A stretch of 64,000 nucleotides of DNA from Segetibacter aerophilus (GTDB lineage Bacteria; Bacteroidota; Bacteroidia; Chitinophagales; Chitinophagaceae): contig NZ_BJYT01000019.1 of assembly GCF_007991655.1 (NCBI RefSeq), forward strand, positions 22,605 through 86,604. The letters are read 5' to 3'. The first letter of the stretch is position 1. Each line of letters opens with the position of its first letter. Positions 54,870-63,003 of the stretch are shown piece after piece. Under the pieces are notes generated by a model. It did no database searches, was not told the DNA's origin, and saw nothing but the letters and a program-made list of their open reading frames with translations. A program made the translations under genes and the position numbers.

Positions 54870-55694
54870 ATGAGTGAAACAATTCAAATAACTATTGAAG
54901 TAAAGGATGAACAGGTTAGAGAGCAATTAATTGCACAATTATCAATGAATGATTTTGATGCATTTGAAGAAAAGGAGTCTGAGTTGATTTGTTTTATAGA
55001 AGAAAAGAACTTTAATCCGTCTGTTCTTGAAGAGGTTCTTTCTGTTTACCACCTAAAATATTCGCAAACGGTAATTGCTGCACAAAATTGGAATGCTTTA
55101 TGGGAGAGTAACTTCGACCCTGTTATCGTGGATGACTTTTGTGCAGTCAGGGCGGACTTCCATCAACCCTTTACTAATAAAAAGCACGAGATTGTAATTA
55201 CGCCTAAAATGAGTTTTGGCACCGGGCATCATGCAACTACTTATATGATGATTAGCGAAATGAGCAAGCTTGATTTTAAAGATAAAAGTGTTGCAGACTT
55301 TGGAACAGGTACAGGCGTTTTAGCAATACTGGCGGAAAAGCTCGGAAGTAGTTATGTGTGGGCTGTTGATATTGACGATTGGAGTATCGAGAATGCGAGC
55401 GAAAACATAGAAAAAAATAGTTGCAAAAACATTCTAATCGAGAAAGCTGACCACTTTAGCAGTAAGGACAAATTTGATATCATTTTGACTAATATCAATA
55501 AAAATGTAATTCTTGCTAATATAGATTATCTAAGTGCCAGTATTAATCGCCATGGAAATATATTATTGAGCGGTCTGCTGAAAGAAGATGAAGATGATAT
55601 TGTTGGCGCTTTTGTTGGAAGGAGATTTGAATATGTATCAACTGTAGAAAGGAATAAATGGATTTGCATATTGCTTCGCCACCCAACAAATTAA
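54870..55694 (+). CDS. prmA: Ribosomal protein L11 methyltransferase
   Basis: 274 residues. PrmA trimethylates several residues of ribosomal protein L11 using S-adenosylmethionine. The SAM-binding motif is DFGTGTGVLAILAEKLG near residue 145, preceded by MSFGTGHHATTYMM, and LTNINKNVILANIDYL as motif IV-like (NPP-type). A TAnnTTTG-like box (TACTTTTG, 54857-54864) lies only 6 bases before the ATG. plsY follows 58 bases after the stop on the same strand. Confidence 0.93.
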   Translation: MSETIQITIEVKDEQVREQLIAQLSMNDFDAFEEKESELICFIEEKNFNPSVLEEVLSVYHLKYSQTVIAAQNWNALWESNFDPVIVDDFCAVRADFHQPFTNKKHEIVITPKMSFGTGHHATTYMMISEMSKLDFKDKSVADFGTGTGVLAILAEKLGSSYVWAVDIDDWSIENASENIEKNSCKNILIEKADHFSSKDKFDIILTNINKNVILANIDYLSASINRHGNILLSGLLKEDEDDIVGAFVGRRFEYVSTVERNKWICILLRHPTN

Positions 55695-55752
55695 AACTAA
55701 GTTCCCCTTCATTCTATAAATTTGCTTCCTCTAATATTTTTTGTCTAAATCG

Positions 55753-56406
55753 ATGACTGAATTTTTACTTATCATATTAGCATACTTAATTGGCTCTGTT
55801 CCCACGTCTGTCTGGGTTAGCAAACATTTTTTTGACGTGGATATAAGAGACTACGGTAGCGGTAATGCAGGCGCTACAAATACTTACAGAATACTGGGCG
55901 CTCGCTGGGGAACACTTGTAATGATCGTTGACGTTTTAAAAGGTGTTGTTGCTACTTCCTTGGTGGTTCTTACTCCCTATATGTCTCATCCTTTTGCAAA
56001 AACTAACTTTATGGTTGGTTTAGGCCTTGCCGCTATCCTGGGGCACATCTTCCCCATCTTCGCTCACTTCAAGGGAGGTAAAGGAGTAGCGACTTTGTTC
56101 GGGATGATTATAGCATTGCAGCCTATTGTTGCCGTTTGTTGTGTGGGGGTTTTTCTCTTAGTATTGTTCTTAACAAGATTTGTCTCTTTAAGCTCCATTC
56201 TTGCAAGCGTCGCTTTTGCCGTCTTTATACTTTTTATTTGGAATGAGCAGGAACCTTTGTACAGAATTTTTGCAATTTCGGTTGCGCTAATGGTGATCTT
56301 AACTCACCAGAAAAATATCAATCGTATTCTCAAAGGAACCGAAAGTAAAGTGCCTATCTTAAAGCACCGTGACCGGAGAAGAAGTAAAAGAAAAGACTTG
56401 GATTAA
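55753..56406 (+). CDS. plsY: Glycerol-3-phosphate acyltransferase PlsY
   Basis: About 217 residues from ATG 55753 (MTEFLLIILAYLIGSVPTS). It has five hydrophobic segments and the PlsY motifs: GSVPTSVWVSK, YGSGNAGATNTYRILG, and HIFPIFAHFKGGKGVAT. PlsY transfers acyl from acyl-phosphate to glycerol-3-phosphate, the first step of phospholipid synthesis, at the inner membrane. The basic tail (DRRRSKRKDLD) is cytoplasmic. It lies downstream of prmA in the same direction. Confidence 0.95.
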   Translation: MTEFLLIILAYLIGSVPTSVWVSKHFFDVDIRDYGSGNAGATNTYRILGARWGTLVMIVDVLKGVVATSLVVLTPYMSHPFAKTNFMVGLGLAAILGHIFPIFAHFKGGKGVATLFGMIIALQPIVAVCCVGVFLLVLFLTRFVSLSSILASVAFAVFILFIWNEQEPLYRIFAISVALMVILTHQKNINRILKGTESKVPILKHRDRRRSKRKDLD

Positions 56407-56524
56407 GGGCTCTCCATCTTCCTGCTATCTATTTTCCCTCTTGCTGTTGTTACTGTTTATCAACTCGTTGTGACTCTTTTTTTCTCTTGGTATTATTATT
56501 GTTTATAGCTACGAAAAAAAGAGT

Positions 56525-57346
56525 ATGAAAAACAAATTATTTTTATTAAGTATCCTGGTAATGATGCTTGTAGTGGCGTGCACAACAAATGCTATTACAG
56601 GGCGAAGTCAATTATCACTTGTGTCCGACGAGCAAATGCAGCAAATGGCTGTGACAGAATACAAACAATTTTTATCGGAGAATAAAGTAGTATCATCTAC
56701 CCAGAGTAAAGATGCGGAGATGGTTAAAAGAGTAGGTAGTAGAATTGCTTCTGCTGTTACAAGCTTTTACCGCGGAAAAGGTATTGCGAACGAGTTGCAA
56801 AATTATCAATGGGAGTATAACCTCGTAAACAGTAACCAGGTGAACGCATGGTGTATGCCTGGAGGAAAAATAGTAGTGTACACTGGTATTTTGCCTGTCT
56901 CTCAAAACGAAGCTGCGCTGGCAGTTGTTGTGGGACATGAAGTAGCACACGCGGTGTTGAAGCACGGTTCGGAGCGTATGAGTCAAGGTTTGGTACAGCA
57001 GTTAGGAGGTGTAGCACTATCAGTTGCACTTGCAAATAAACCAGCGGAAACTCAAAATATGTTTATGCAAGCATACGGTTTGGGAAGCTCAGTTGGAGCG
57101 ATATTGCCCCACAGCAGAAAACAAGAACTTGAGGCTGATAGATATGGCTTAATATACACTGCATTAGCCGGATACAATCCTCGTGAGGCAGTTCCTTTGT
57201 GGCAAAGAATGGAGGCGATGGGTAATGGGCAACAAAAGCCGCCTGAGTTTTTAAGTACTCACCCTGCAGAACAAACACGAATTCAAAAGCTACAGGAGCA
57301 AATGCCGGAGGCATTGAAATACTACAAACCGATGGCGTCCAGATAG
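56525..57346 (+). CDS. M48-family metalloprotease lipoprotein
   Basis: 273 residues. A lipoprotein signal (VMMLVVACTT, Cys at about 19) leads to a mature part with the zinc site GHEVAHAVLKHG near residue 138, the third zinc ligand Glu in ELEADRYGL and STHPAEQTRIQ near the end. This is the LoiP/YggG plan of M48B peptidases. It likely acts in the periplasm or at the inner face of the outer membrane to degrade misfolded proteins. A strong hairpin terminator follows. Confidence 0.94.
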   Translation: MKNKLFLLSILVMMLVVACTTNAITGRSQLSLVSDEQMQQMAVTEYKQFLSENKVVSSTQSKDAEMVKRVGSRIASAVTSFYRGKGIANELQNYQWEYNLVNSNQVNAWCMPGGKIVVYTGILPVSQNEAALAVVVGHEVAHAVLKHGSERMSQGLVQQLGGVALSVALANKPAETQNMFMQAYGLGSSVGAILPHSRKQELEADRYGLIYTALAGYNPREAVPLWQRMEAMGNGQQKPPEFLSTHPAEQTRIQKLQEQMPEALKYYKPMASR

Positions 57347-57367
57347 AAATTCTTGTCTTTTTATTCC

Positions 57368-57403
57368 AAAAGTCGTTTCAATAGCTAAATTGAAACGACT
57401 TTT
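57368..57403 (+). terminator. Terminator after M48 protease gene
   Basis: A perfect 15-bp stem (AAAAGTCGTTTCAAT with its complement), a 6-base loop and a T-rich tail. Confidence 0.9.
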
Positions 57404-57427
57404 CTTTTATTATAAGCTTCTTTTTTT

Positions 57428-57435
57428 TACCTTCG
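57428..57435 (+). promoter_or_regulatory. Putative -7 box before DUF3052 fusion gene
   Basis: TACCTTCG, 36 bases before ATG 57472. The same octamer precedes pruA. Confidence 0.45.
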
Positions 57436-57471
57436 CAGCTCATTTCGATAAACCTTAAATCTTTTTGAGGC

Positions 57472-58146
57472 ATGTGTCAACAAACTGTGTTCGAAAAATT
57501 AGAAATCTCCAACGAAAAAAATTTTCTTATTCAAGGTCTTCCTTCTTCAATTGAAAAGCAATTCATCAAGTTATCTTATTCCAAAAATGTGACTCCACTT
57601 TTAAAGATAAAAAAGATAGATTTTGCGCTCGTTTTTGCTATCAATGGCAGCCAGTTAAATGGCATTATGAAGGACGTTTTACCGATTTTGAATAAAGAAA
57701 GCAAACTTTGGGTAGCTTATCCTAAAACGGCAAGTAAAATTGCCAGTGATTTGAACCGGGATTGCAATTGGGAAATATTATCAAGCAACAATTTTGTAAG
57801 CGTGTGTGAGGTAACACTAGACCACGTTTGGAGTGCCTTAAGATTTGAAAAAACTGAGCCGGTAAAACCAGTTCCCGCACAAGTAGAAAGATTAGTCGAA
57901 ACAAAGAAAGTAGAATTAAAAGGAGTGGATTTTGACAAGAAGCTTGTAGTTCCGCCGGCAGAGTTAGAAAAGATTTTTACTGCGCACAAAAAAGCAAGAG
58001 AATTCTTTCAAAACCTTTCGGTAAATAACCAGAAGGAATTTGTTGAATGGATTGAAGGCGCGAAAAGACAAGATACCAGGAACCGTAGGTTAGAGGCAAC
58101 AGTTGAAAAACTGTTGGCAGGTAAGAAAAGTCCTTTAGAGAAATAG
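57472..58146 (+). CDS. DUF3052-YdeI/OmdA fusion protein
   Basis: 224 residues with two parts. Residues about 1-130 fit DUF3052 (FALVFAINGSQLNGIMKDVL, LWVAYPKTASKIASDLNRD, VTLDHVWSALRF). Residues about 145-224 fit the YdeI/OmdA C-terminal domain (VPPAELEKIFTAHKKAREFF, VEWIEGAKRQDTRNRRLEAT). The two families usually occur as separate small proteins; both have unknown function, and OmdA-type proteins are associated with stress. The promoter and terminator define it as a single transcription unit. Confidence 0.8.
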   Translation: MCQQTVFEKLEISNEKNFLIQGLPSSIEKQFIKLSYSKNVTPLLKIKKIDFALVFAINGSQLNGIMKDVLPILNKESKLWVAYPKTASKIASDLNRDCNWEILSSNNFVSVCEVTLDHVWSALRFEKTEPVKPVPAQVERLVETKKVELKGVDFDKKLVVPPAELEKIFTAHKKAREFFQNLSVNNQKEFVEWIEGAKRQDTRNRRLEATVEKLLAGKKSPLEK

Positions 58147-58168
58147 ACAAGAGGTTTGAACGTTTTTT

Positions 58169-58196
58169 AAATGCATTCCGTAAAAGGGATGCATTT
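58169..58196 (+). terminator. Terminator after DUF3052 fusion gene
   Basis: AAATGCATTCC pairs with GGGATGCATTT (one G-T pair), loop GTAAAA, followed by T. Confidence 0.85.
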
Positions 58197-58249
58197 TTTT
58201 TTGCCCGTTGAATGAGCAATCGTTGAAAGAGCTGAATAGAATTGTTTCA

Positions 58250-58271
58250 GATGAACGTACTGCGACGCAAG
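58250..58271 (+). repeat. Dispersed intergenic repeat, diverged B-type, copy 14
   Basis: GATGAACGTAC followed by TGCGACGCAAG, the same diverged form as copy 10, in the 321-base gap before pruA. Confidence 0.75.
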
Positions 58272-58442
58272 CAAAGACCAATAGAGTTGTGCTGCTTGTT
58301 CAATAAATATTTGAAATGTGTTAAAATAGAACACATTGGAAGGTTGGAAGGAAAGCAGGGAGATTTTGTATTTAGCCAAAAATTGCAATCGTTTTTCGTA
58401 CTTCATTTGTTTCAGTCCATTCCTTAGTGGGAGGCTATTTTG

Positions 58443-58450
58443 TACCTTCG
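58443..58450 (+). promoter_or_regulatory. Putative -7 box before pruA
   Basis: TACCTTCG, 17 bases before ATG 58468. It lies within an open frame that extends upstream to 58336, supporting the later start. Confidence 0.45.
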
Positions 58451-58467
58451 CAACTAAATTAAGAAAC

Positions 58468-60096
58468 ATGAGCTTAGGATATTTTAGCTACCCAATACCA
58501 GCAAATGAACCGGTTTTAAATTATGCACCCGGAAGCATGGAAAGAGCGACATTAAAACGTGTTTTGGCTGAATTAAAAAAAGAAGAGATTGACATCCCGA
58601 TGTACATAGGAGCGGAGGAGGTGCGCACGAACAATAAAAGATCTCTTCATCCCCCACATGAAAGAGCCCATACTTTAGGCTTTTTTCATTTTGGTGATGA
58701 GCAGCACGTAAAGCAGGCGATCGATGCTGCATTAAAAGTAAAAGAAACTTGGAGTAACACTAGTTGGGAAACAAGAGCTCATATTTTTCTTAAAGCCGCC
58801 GACTTAATCGCAACAAAATACCGTGCTCATATGAATGGCACAACGATGTTAGGCCAAAGTAAGACAGCTTACCAGGCAGAAATAGACAGTGCTTGTGAGT
58901 TGATTGATTTCCTTCGTTTCAATGTTTATTTTCTTACCGAGATCTATAAGCAGCAACCTATTTCAAGTCCGGGAATGCATAATAGGACAGAGTGGAGAGC
59001 GTTGGAAGGGTTTGTGCTCGCTGTTACTCCTTTCAATTTTACCGCAATAGCGGGTAATCTTCCTGCAAGCGCTGCTATGTGTGGAAATGTGGTTGTTTGG
59101 AAACCTGCAGACTCGCAAGTTTATGCCGCCCAAATGTTTATGCGAATTATGAAAGAGGCTGGCCTGCCTGATGGTGTAATAAACCTGGTATACGTCGAAG
59201 GTGCTGTCTTAGGAGACGTGTGCTTCTCTCATCCTGATTTTGCGGGGGTACACTTCACAGGTTCAACTGCTGTTTTTAACAACATGTGGAAGACTATTGG
59301 CCAAAATATAAACAAGTATAAAGGCTATCCAAGAATCGTAGGAGAGACTGGAGGTAAAGATTTTGTAGTTGCACATAAAACCGCAGACGTTGATGTAGTA
59401 GTAACTGCCTTAGCACGTGGAGCATTCGAATACCAGGGACAAAAATGTTCTGCTGCGTCAAGAGCATATCTGCCAAGCAATCTTGCCGAAGAAATCAAGC
59501 ACAAACTGGTTGCTGAAGTTAAGACGATGAAAATGGGAAGTGTTGAAGACTTCACCAATTTCATGGGTGCTGTCATTGACGAAAAAAGCTTTGACAAAAT
59601 AAAAGGTTACTTAGATAATATTGACGGTACTAAAGCTAAAATACTTGTAGGCGGTAAATGCGATAAAACTACGGGGTACTTTGTAGAACCTACCATCATT
59701 GAAACCGATGATCCCCTCTATGCAACCATGTGTGAGGAGATATTTGGTCCCGTTTTAACGATCTATACTTATGACGCTGACAAATTTGAAGAGGCGCTTC
59801 AGTTCGTTGATAGTACTTCACCATATGCCTTAACAGGCGCCATTATTTCGCAAGATCGTGCCGCTGTTGAACTGGCAACTCAAAAATTAAGACACAGCGC
59901 GGGTAATTTTTATATCAATGATAAGCCAACGGGTGCTGTAGTTGGCCAGCAGCCCTTTGGCGGTGGACGTGCTAGTGGTACGAATGATAAGGCGGGAAGT
60001 ATGATTAATCTTTATCGCTGGTTAAGCGCCAGAACAATCAAGGAAACTTTTAATCCTGCAACCGATTATCGATATTCATTTCTGCAGGAAAGTTGA
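58468..60096 (+). CDS. pruA: 1-pyrroline-5-carboxylate dehydrogenase
   Basis: 542 residues from ATG 58468 (MSLGYFSYPIPANEPVLNYA); 44 extra upstream codons are not expected. Aldehyde-dehydrogenase motifs: FNFTAIAGNLPASAAMCGN, GETGGKDFVVAH with the general-base Glu, the catalytic Cys near residue 328 in GQKCSAASRAY, and PFGGGRASGTNDKAGS. It oxidises pyrroline-5-carboxylate/glutamate semialdehyde to glutamate, the last step of proline and (via ornithine) arginine degradation. This is the stand-alone type without a proline dehydrogenase domain. Confidence 0.97.
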   Translation: MSLGYFSYPIPANEPVLNYAPGSMERATLKRVLAELKKEEIDIPMYIGAEEVRTNNKRSLHPPHERAHTLGFFHFGDEQHVKQAIDAALKVKETWSNTSWETRAHIFLKAADLIATKYRAHMNGTTMLGQSKTAYQAEIDSACELIDFLRFNVYFLTEIYKQQPISSPGMHNRTEWRALEGFVLAVTPFNFTAIAGNLPASAAMCGNVVVWKPADSQVYAAQMFMRIMKEAGLPDGVINLVYVEGAVLGDVCFSHPDFAGVHFTGSTAVFNNMWKTIGQNINKYKGYPRIVGETGGKDFVVAHKTADVDVVVTALARGAFEYQGQKCSAASRAYLPSNLAEEIKHKLVAEVKTMKMGSVEDFTNFMGAVIDEKSFDKIKGYLDNIDGTKAKILVGGKCDKTTGYFVEPTIIETDDPLYATMCEEIFGPVLTIYTYDADKFEEALQFVDSTSPYALTGAIISQDRAAVELATQKLRHSAGNFYINDKPTGAVVGQQPFGGGRASGTNDKAGSMINLYRWLSARTIKETFNPATDYRYSFLQES

Positions 60097-60183
60097 TTAG
60101 AAATGTTTTAAGTGCGTGTAAAAGCTTTCTCTAAATTTTAATTTAGTATACAATTTTCAGTTTTTGATTCAAAGCATTTGCCT

Positions 60184-60191
60184 TATTTTCG
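60184..60191 (+). promoter_or_regulatory. Promoter for tRNA-Cys
   Basis: TATTTTCG with TTG 17 bases upstream (60164-60166), the best -33/-7 pair in the window. The tRNA begins at 60208. Confidence 0.6.
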
Positions 60192-60207
60192 CAACTCGGT
60201 TAGAAAA

Positions 60208-60278
60208 GGTCCTGTGACCGAGTGGCTAGGTAGAGCTCTGCAAAAGCTTCCACAGCGGTTCGAATCCGCTCGGGACCT
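60208..60278 (+). tRNA. trnC: tRNA-Cys (GCA)
   Basis: 71 bases that fold as a cloverleaf. Acceptor GGTCCTG pairs with CGGGACC (one T-G), the anticodon stem GAGCT/AGCTT holds the loop CTGCAAA with anticodon GCA, and the T arm reads CAGCG GTTCGAAT CGCTC-like. The discriminator base is T, as expected for tRNA-Cys. No CCA is encoded. An integrase gene follows, so its 3' half is a likely attachment site. Confidence 0.95.
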
Positions 60279-60284
60279 CTGAAG

Positions 60285-60310
60285 TAAGGATTACAGAAAT
60301 GTGATCCTTA
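60285..60310 (+). terminator. Terminator after tRNA-Cys
   Basis: TAAGGATTA pairs with TGATCCTTA (one T-G) around CAGAAATG, followed by T-rich DNA. Confidence 0.75.
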
Positions 60311-60315
60311 TTTAT

Positions 60316-60447
60316 TTTTACTCCACTTTACTTTTACTCCTTGATTTTCAAAGTCTTATAACATTTTCCGCTGACTCCGGCTTCCTACCTTTATAGAGGC
60401 TTATTTCACTAAAAACACATAGTTGATCGAGTAAAAGATCGAGTAAA
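60316..60447. repeat. GAGTAAAA repeats between tRNA-Cys and integrase
   Basis: Two minus-strand copies of GGAGTAAAA (60316-60324, 60332-60340) and two tandem plus-strand copies of GATCGAGTAAAA (60424-60435, 60436-60447). They are candidate arm-type sites for the integrase or sites for an excision factor. Confidence 0.6.
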
Positions 60448-60459
60448 AATTAAGCCGTT

Positions 60460-61797
60460 ATGAATTTTCCTATTAAACCTGTTTGCAACAGCCGTTTCAT
60501 CCGTAAGGATGGAACTTGTTTGATTTACATTCAATATTGCTTTAGTCATGAAAGCCGCACTTTATTGAATACAGCAATTGCTATCCCTCCTGAATATTGG
60601 AATCAAAAAAAAGAATGTGTTTCTGATAAGTTACCGGAAGTTTTTGGGGCAGCAGAAGAGATAAATTTTGAGCTCAAGCGAATGATGCGAGCTGTTGAAG
60701 ACATCATTGATTATGGAATTAAAAAGAAGGTTCCAGAGATTGGAAAGTTTGTCAAGAAAACTTTTACACCTGATTTTAAAATTTCAATCACTCAGAAGGT
60801 AGACTTGGATAAACAGGGAGCAGCCAACATAAATATATATGATCAGATAGATGAATACAGTAAGTCAAAGGAAAAAAAAGTTTGTAAAGACATGCCGCGC
60901 ATTTATCGAAACATGAAAGAGCATTTGAGAGCTTTTGAGGAATTTCGAAACAAGCCGATAACCTTTGATTCACTTGATCTTAATTTTTATGAGGACTTCG
61001 TTGACTTTTTAATGTTCGAATATGTGCAACGACGAAGGAAGGGCAATTTGGTTGGATTAAAAGTAAACACCATTGGAAAGACGATTAAACAGTTTCGAAC
61101 TTTCTTAAGGAACCGGATGAGAAAAAAAATTATAGCGCCAATAGATATGGATGGATGGACAATTTTAGAGGAAGAAGTTGATGCAGTTTACCTTAGCATG
61201 GATGAAGTTCATTCAGTTTATAATGTTGACTTGTCGAATTCTCCACACCTCATCAGTTATCGTAATGATTTTGTTCTAGGATGTTTAACTGGGCTAAGAT
61301 TCTCTGATTTTTCCGAGCTAATGAAAGATGATGTTCGAAAAGATATGCTTTATAAAAAGCAGAACAAATCAGAACATTGGGTAGTAATACCTCTACGAGA
61401 TGAAGCTCTGCAAATTTTAAAAAACAGGTTTGATAACAAGGTTAGTGTGTTAACTAACGGCGATTTTAATAAGCATATTAAAACAATTGCAAGGATGGCA
61501 GGCATTGTCGAATTAATTAAGTTCTCTCATAAAAAGCACGGCAAGGATGTGGTTGAAACGAAGCCTAAGTATGAATGGATAACCTCTCATACGTGTCGCC
61601 GGTCTTTTTGTACAAACGAATTTTTAGCCGGAACTCCAGTAGAATTGATTATGAAAATCAGTGGACATAAAAGTGTAAAAGACTTTTATAAATACATACG
61701 AATTACACCGGAAGAAGCTGGACAAAAAATGAAGGAGTTGTGGAAAGGTAGAGGTGGAATGAAAGCATTTAGTAAAGAGAATGAAACACTTTCCTAG
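60460..61797 (+). CDS. Tyrosine site-specific integrase
   Basis: 445 residues, the usual size of Bacteroidota integrases. The N-terminal arm-binding region (SRTLLNTAIAIPPEYWNQKK) and a SAM-like core-binding domain (about 110-230) precede the catalytic domain, which carries the Arg in CLTGLRFSDF, the HxxR box in SHTCRRSF, the His in ISGHKS and the nucleophile Tyr in FYKYIRI. Its position about 180 bases after tRNA-Cys implies integration into that tRNA gene. It starts an accessory region reading away from the chromosome core. Confidence 0.95.
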   Translation: MNFPIKPVCNSRFIRKDGTCLIYIQYCFSHESRTLLNTAIAIPPEYWNQKKECVSDKLPEVFGAAEEINFELKRMMRAVEDIIDYGIKKKVPEIGKFVKKTFTPDFKISITQKVDLDKQGAANINIYDQIDEYSKSKEKKVCKDMPRIYRNMKEHLRAFEEFRNKPITFDSLDLNFYEDFVDFLMFEYVQRRRKGNLVGLKVNTIGKTIKQFRTFLRNRMRKKIIAPIDMDGWTILEEEVDAVYLSMDEVHSVYNVDLSNSPHLISYRNDFVLGCLTGLRFSDFSELMKDDVRKDMLYKKQNKSEHWVVIPLRDEALQILKNRFDNKVSVLTNGDFNKHIKTIARMAGIVELIKFSHKKHGKDVVETKPKYEWITSHTCRRSFCTNEFLAGTPVELIMKISGHKSVKDFYKYIRITPEEAGQKMKELWKGRGGMKAFSKENETLS

Positions 61798-61828
61798 TTA
61801 ATATCTTCAAAACAATTATAAAAGCAAA

Positions 61829-62914
61829 ATGATGTCTAATATAACAAAAGATAAAGCCTACAAGAGCTGGTTAGAAGAACTTAAAAAGAGAATACAATCA
61901 GCTCAAATAAAAGCTGCTATCAAAGTAAATACCGAACTGCTATTACTTTACTGGCAATTAGGAAAGGAGATAATATTGAAACAAGAAGAAAGTAGTTGGG
62001 GTGACTCAATTATGGAGCAACTTTCTAATGATCTAACTACAGCTTTCCCGGGCATGAAAGGATTTTCAAAGCGTAACCTTTTCTATATCCGCCAGTGGTA
62101 CTTGTTCTATGCAGAAGGATTTAAAAGAGTGCCACAACTTGTGGCACAATTGCGAGAAAATAATATTGATCCTTTAAACTCTGAATTTGTGCCACAGCTT
62201 GTGGCACAAATTCCATGGGGTCATAATCGGGAAATTATTTCAAAATGTCATGATGTCGAAGAGGCTACTTTTTATGTACAACAAACAATAAAAAAGAATT
62301 GGTCAAGAGCTGTGTTGGTTGCACAAATAGAAACTAAACTATACCAGAGGCAAGGTAAGACGATACATAATTTTGATGTAACACTTGCTCAACCAATGGC
62401 AGACTTAGCGCGGGAAACATTTAAAAATCCTTACGTCTTTGATTTCTTGACAATCGGAAAAGAAGCACAGGAAAGAGACCTGGAGCGAGCACTCGTGTTC
62501 CAAATTCAAAAATTCTTACTCGAACTTGGACAAGGCTTCGCTTACATAGGTAAGCAATATCCAATTCAGGTTGGTAATTCTGACTTCTTTCTTGATCTGT
62601 TGTTTTATCATACTCGTCTAAGATGTTATATTGTTGTGGAGCTAAAGGTGACGGACTTTCAACCGGAGTTTGCAGGTAAGTTGAATTTTTATTTAAACGT
62701 AATAGACGATCAATTAAGGCACGCATCTGACCAACCAAGCATAGGAATACTGTTATGTAAAACTCCTGACAAGATAGTTGTTGAGTATGCCCTAAAGAAT
62801 GTAAACACTCCGCTAGGAGTGGCGGAGTATCAATTAACAGAAGCTATTCCAGACAATTTAAAGGGAGAACTACCTTCAATAGAAGATTTAGAAAGAGAGC
62901 TGAAGGACGAATAA
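61829..62914 (+). CDS. DUF1016 (YhcG-type) PDDEXK nuclease
   Basis: 361 residues. The N-terminal YhcG domain (about 1-170) includes LLYWQLGKEIILKQEESSWG and GFSKRNLFYIRQWYLFY. The PDDEXK nuclease domain has LDLLFYHTRLRCYIVVELK with the Asp and Glu-X-Lys residues. Such proteins occur on mobile elements and are linked to nucleic-acid processing or defence. A 60-base (20-codon) internal duplication repeats VPQLVAQ at residues about 102 and 122; each copy is a DNA palindrome. It lies 31 bases after the integrase gene. Confidence 0.92.
   Translation: MMSNITKDKAYKSWLEELKKRIQSAQIKAAIKVNTELLLLYWQLGKEIILKQEESSWGDSIMEQLSNDLTTAFPGMKGFSKRNLFYIRQWYLFYAEGFKRVPQLVAQLRENNIDPLNSEFVPQLVAQIPWGHNREIISKCHDVEEATFYVQQTIKKNWSRAVLVAQIETKLYQRQGKTIHNFDVTLAQPMADLARETFKNPYVFDFLTIGKEAQERDLERALVFQIQKFLLELGQGFAYIGKQYPIQVGNSDFFLDLLFYHTRLRCYIVVELKVTDFQPEFAGKLNFYLNVIDDQLRHASDQPSIGILLCKTPDKIVVEYALKNVNTPLGVAEYQLTEAIPDNLKGELPSIEDLERELKDE
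62129..62207. repeat. Two palindromes in DUF1016 gene, 60 bp apart
   Basis: GTGCCACAACTTGTGGCAC at 62129-62147 (perfect) and GTGCCACAGCTTGTGGCAC at 62189-62207. Both encode VPQLVAQ when the following bases are read, in frame. Confidence 0.85.
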
Positions 62915-63003
62915 ACGTTGATTAAAATCAAATAAAATTTTTATCTCACTCGCCTCGTCTTTCATATTTTAAAAACTTTCTATCTTTAAAAAAAGGAAAA
63001 GTG

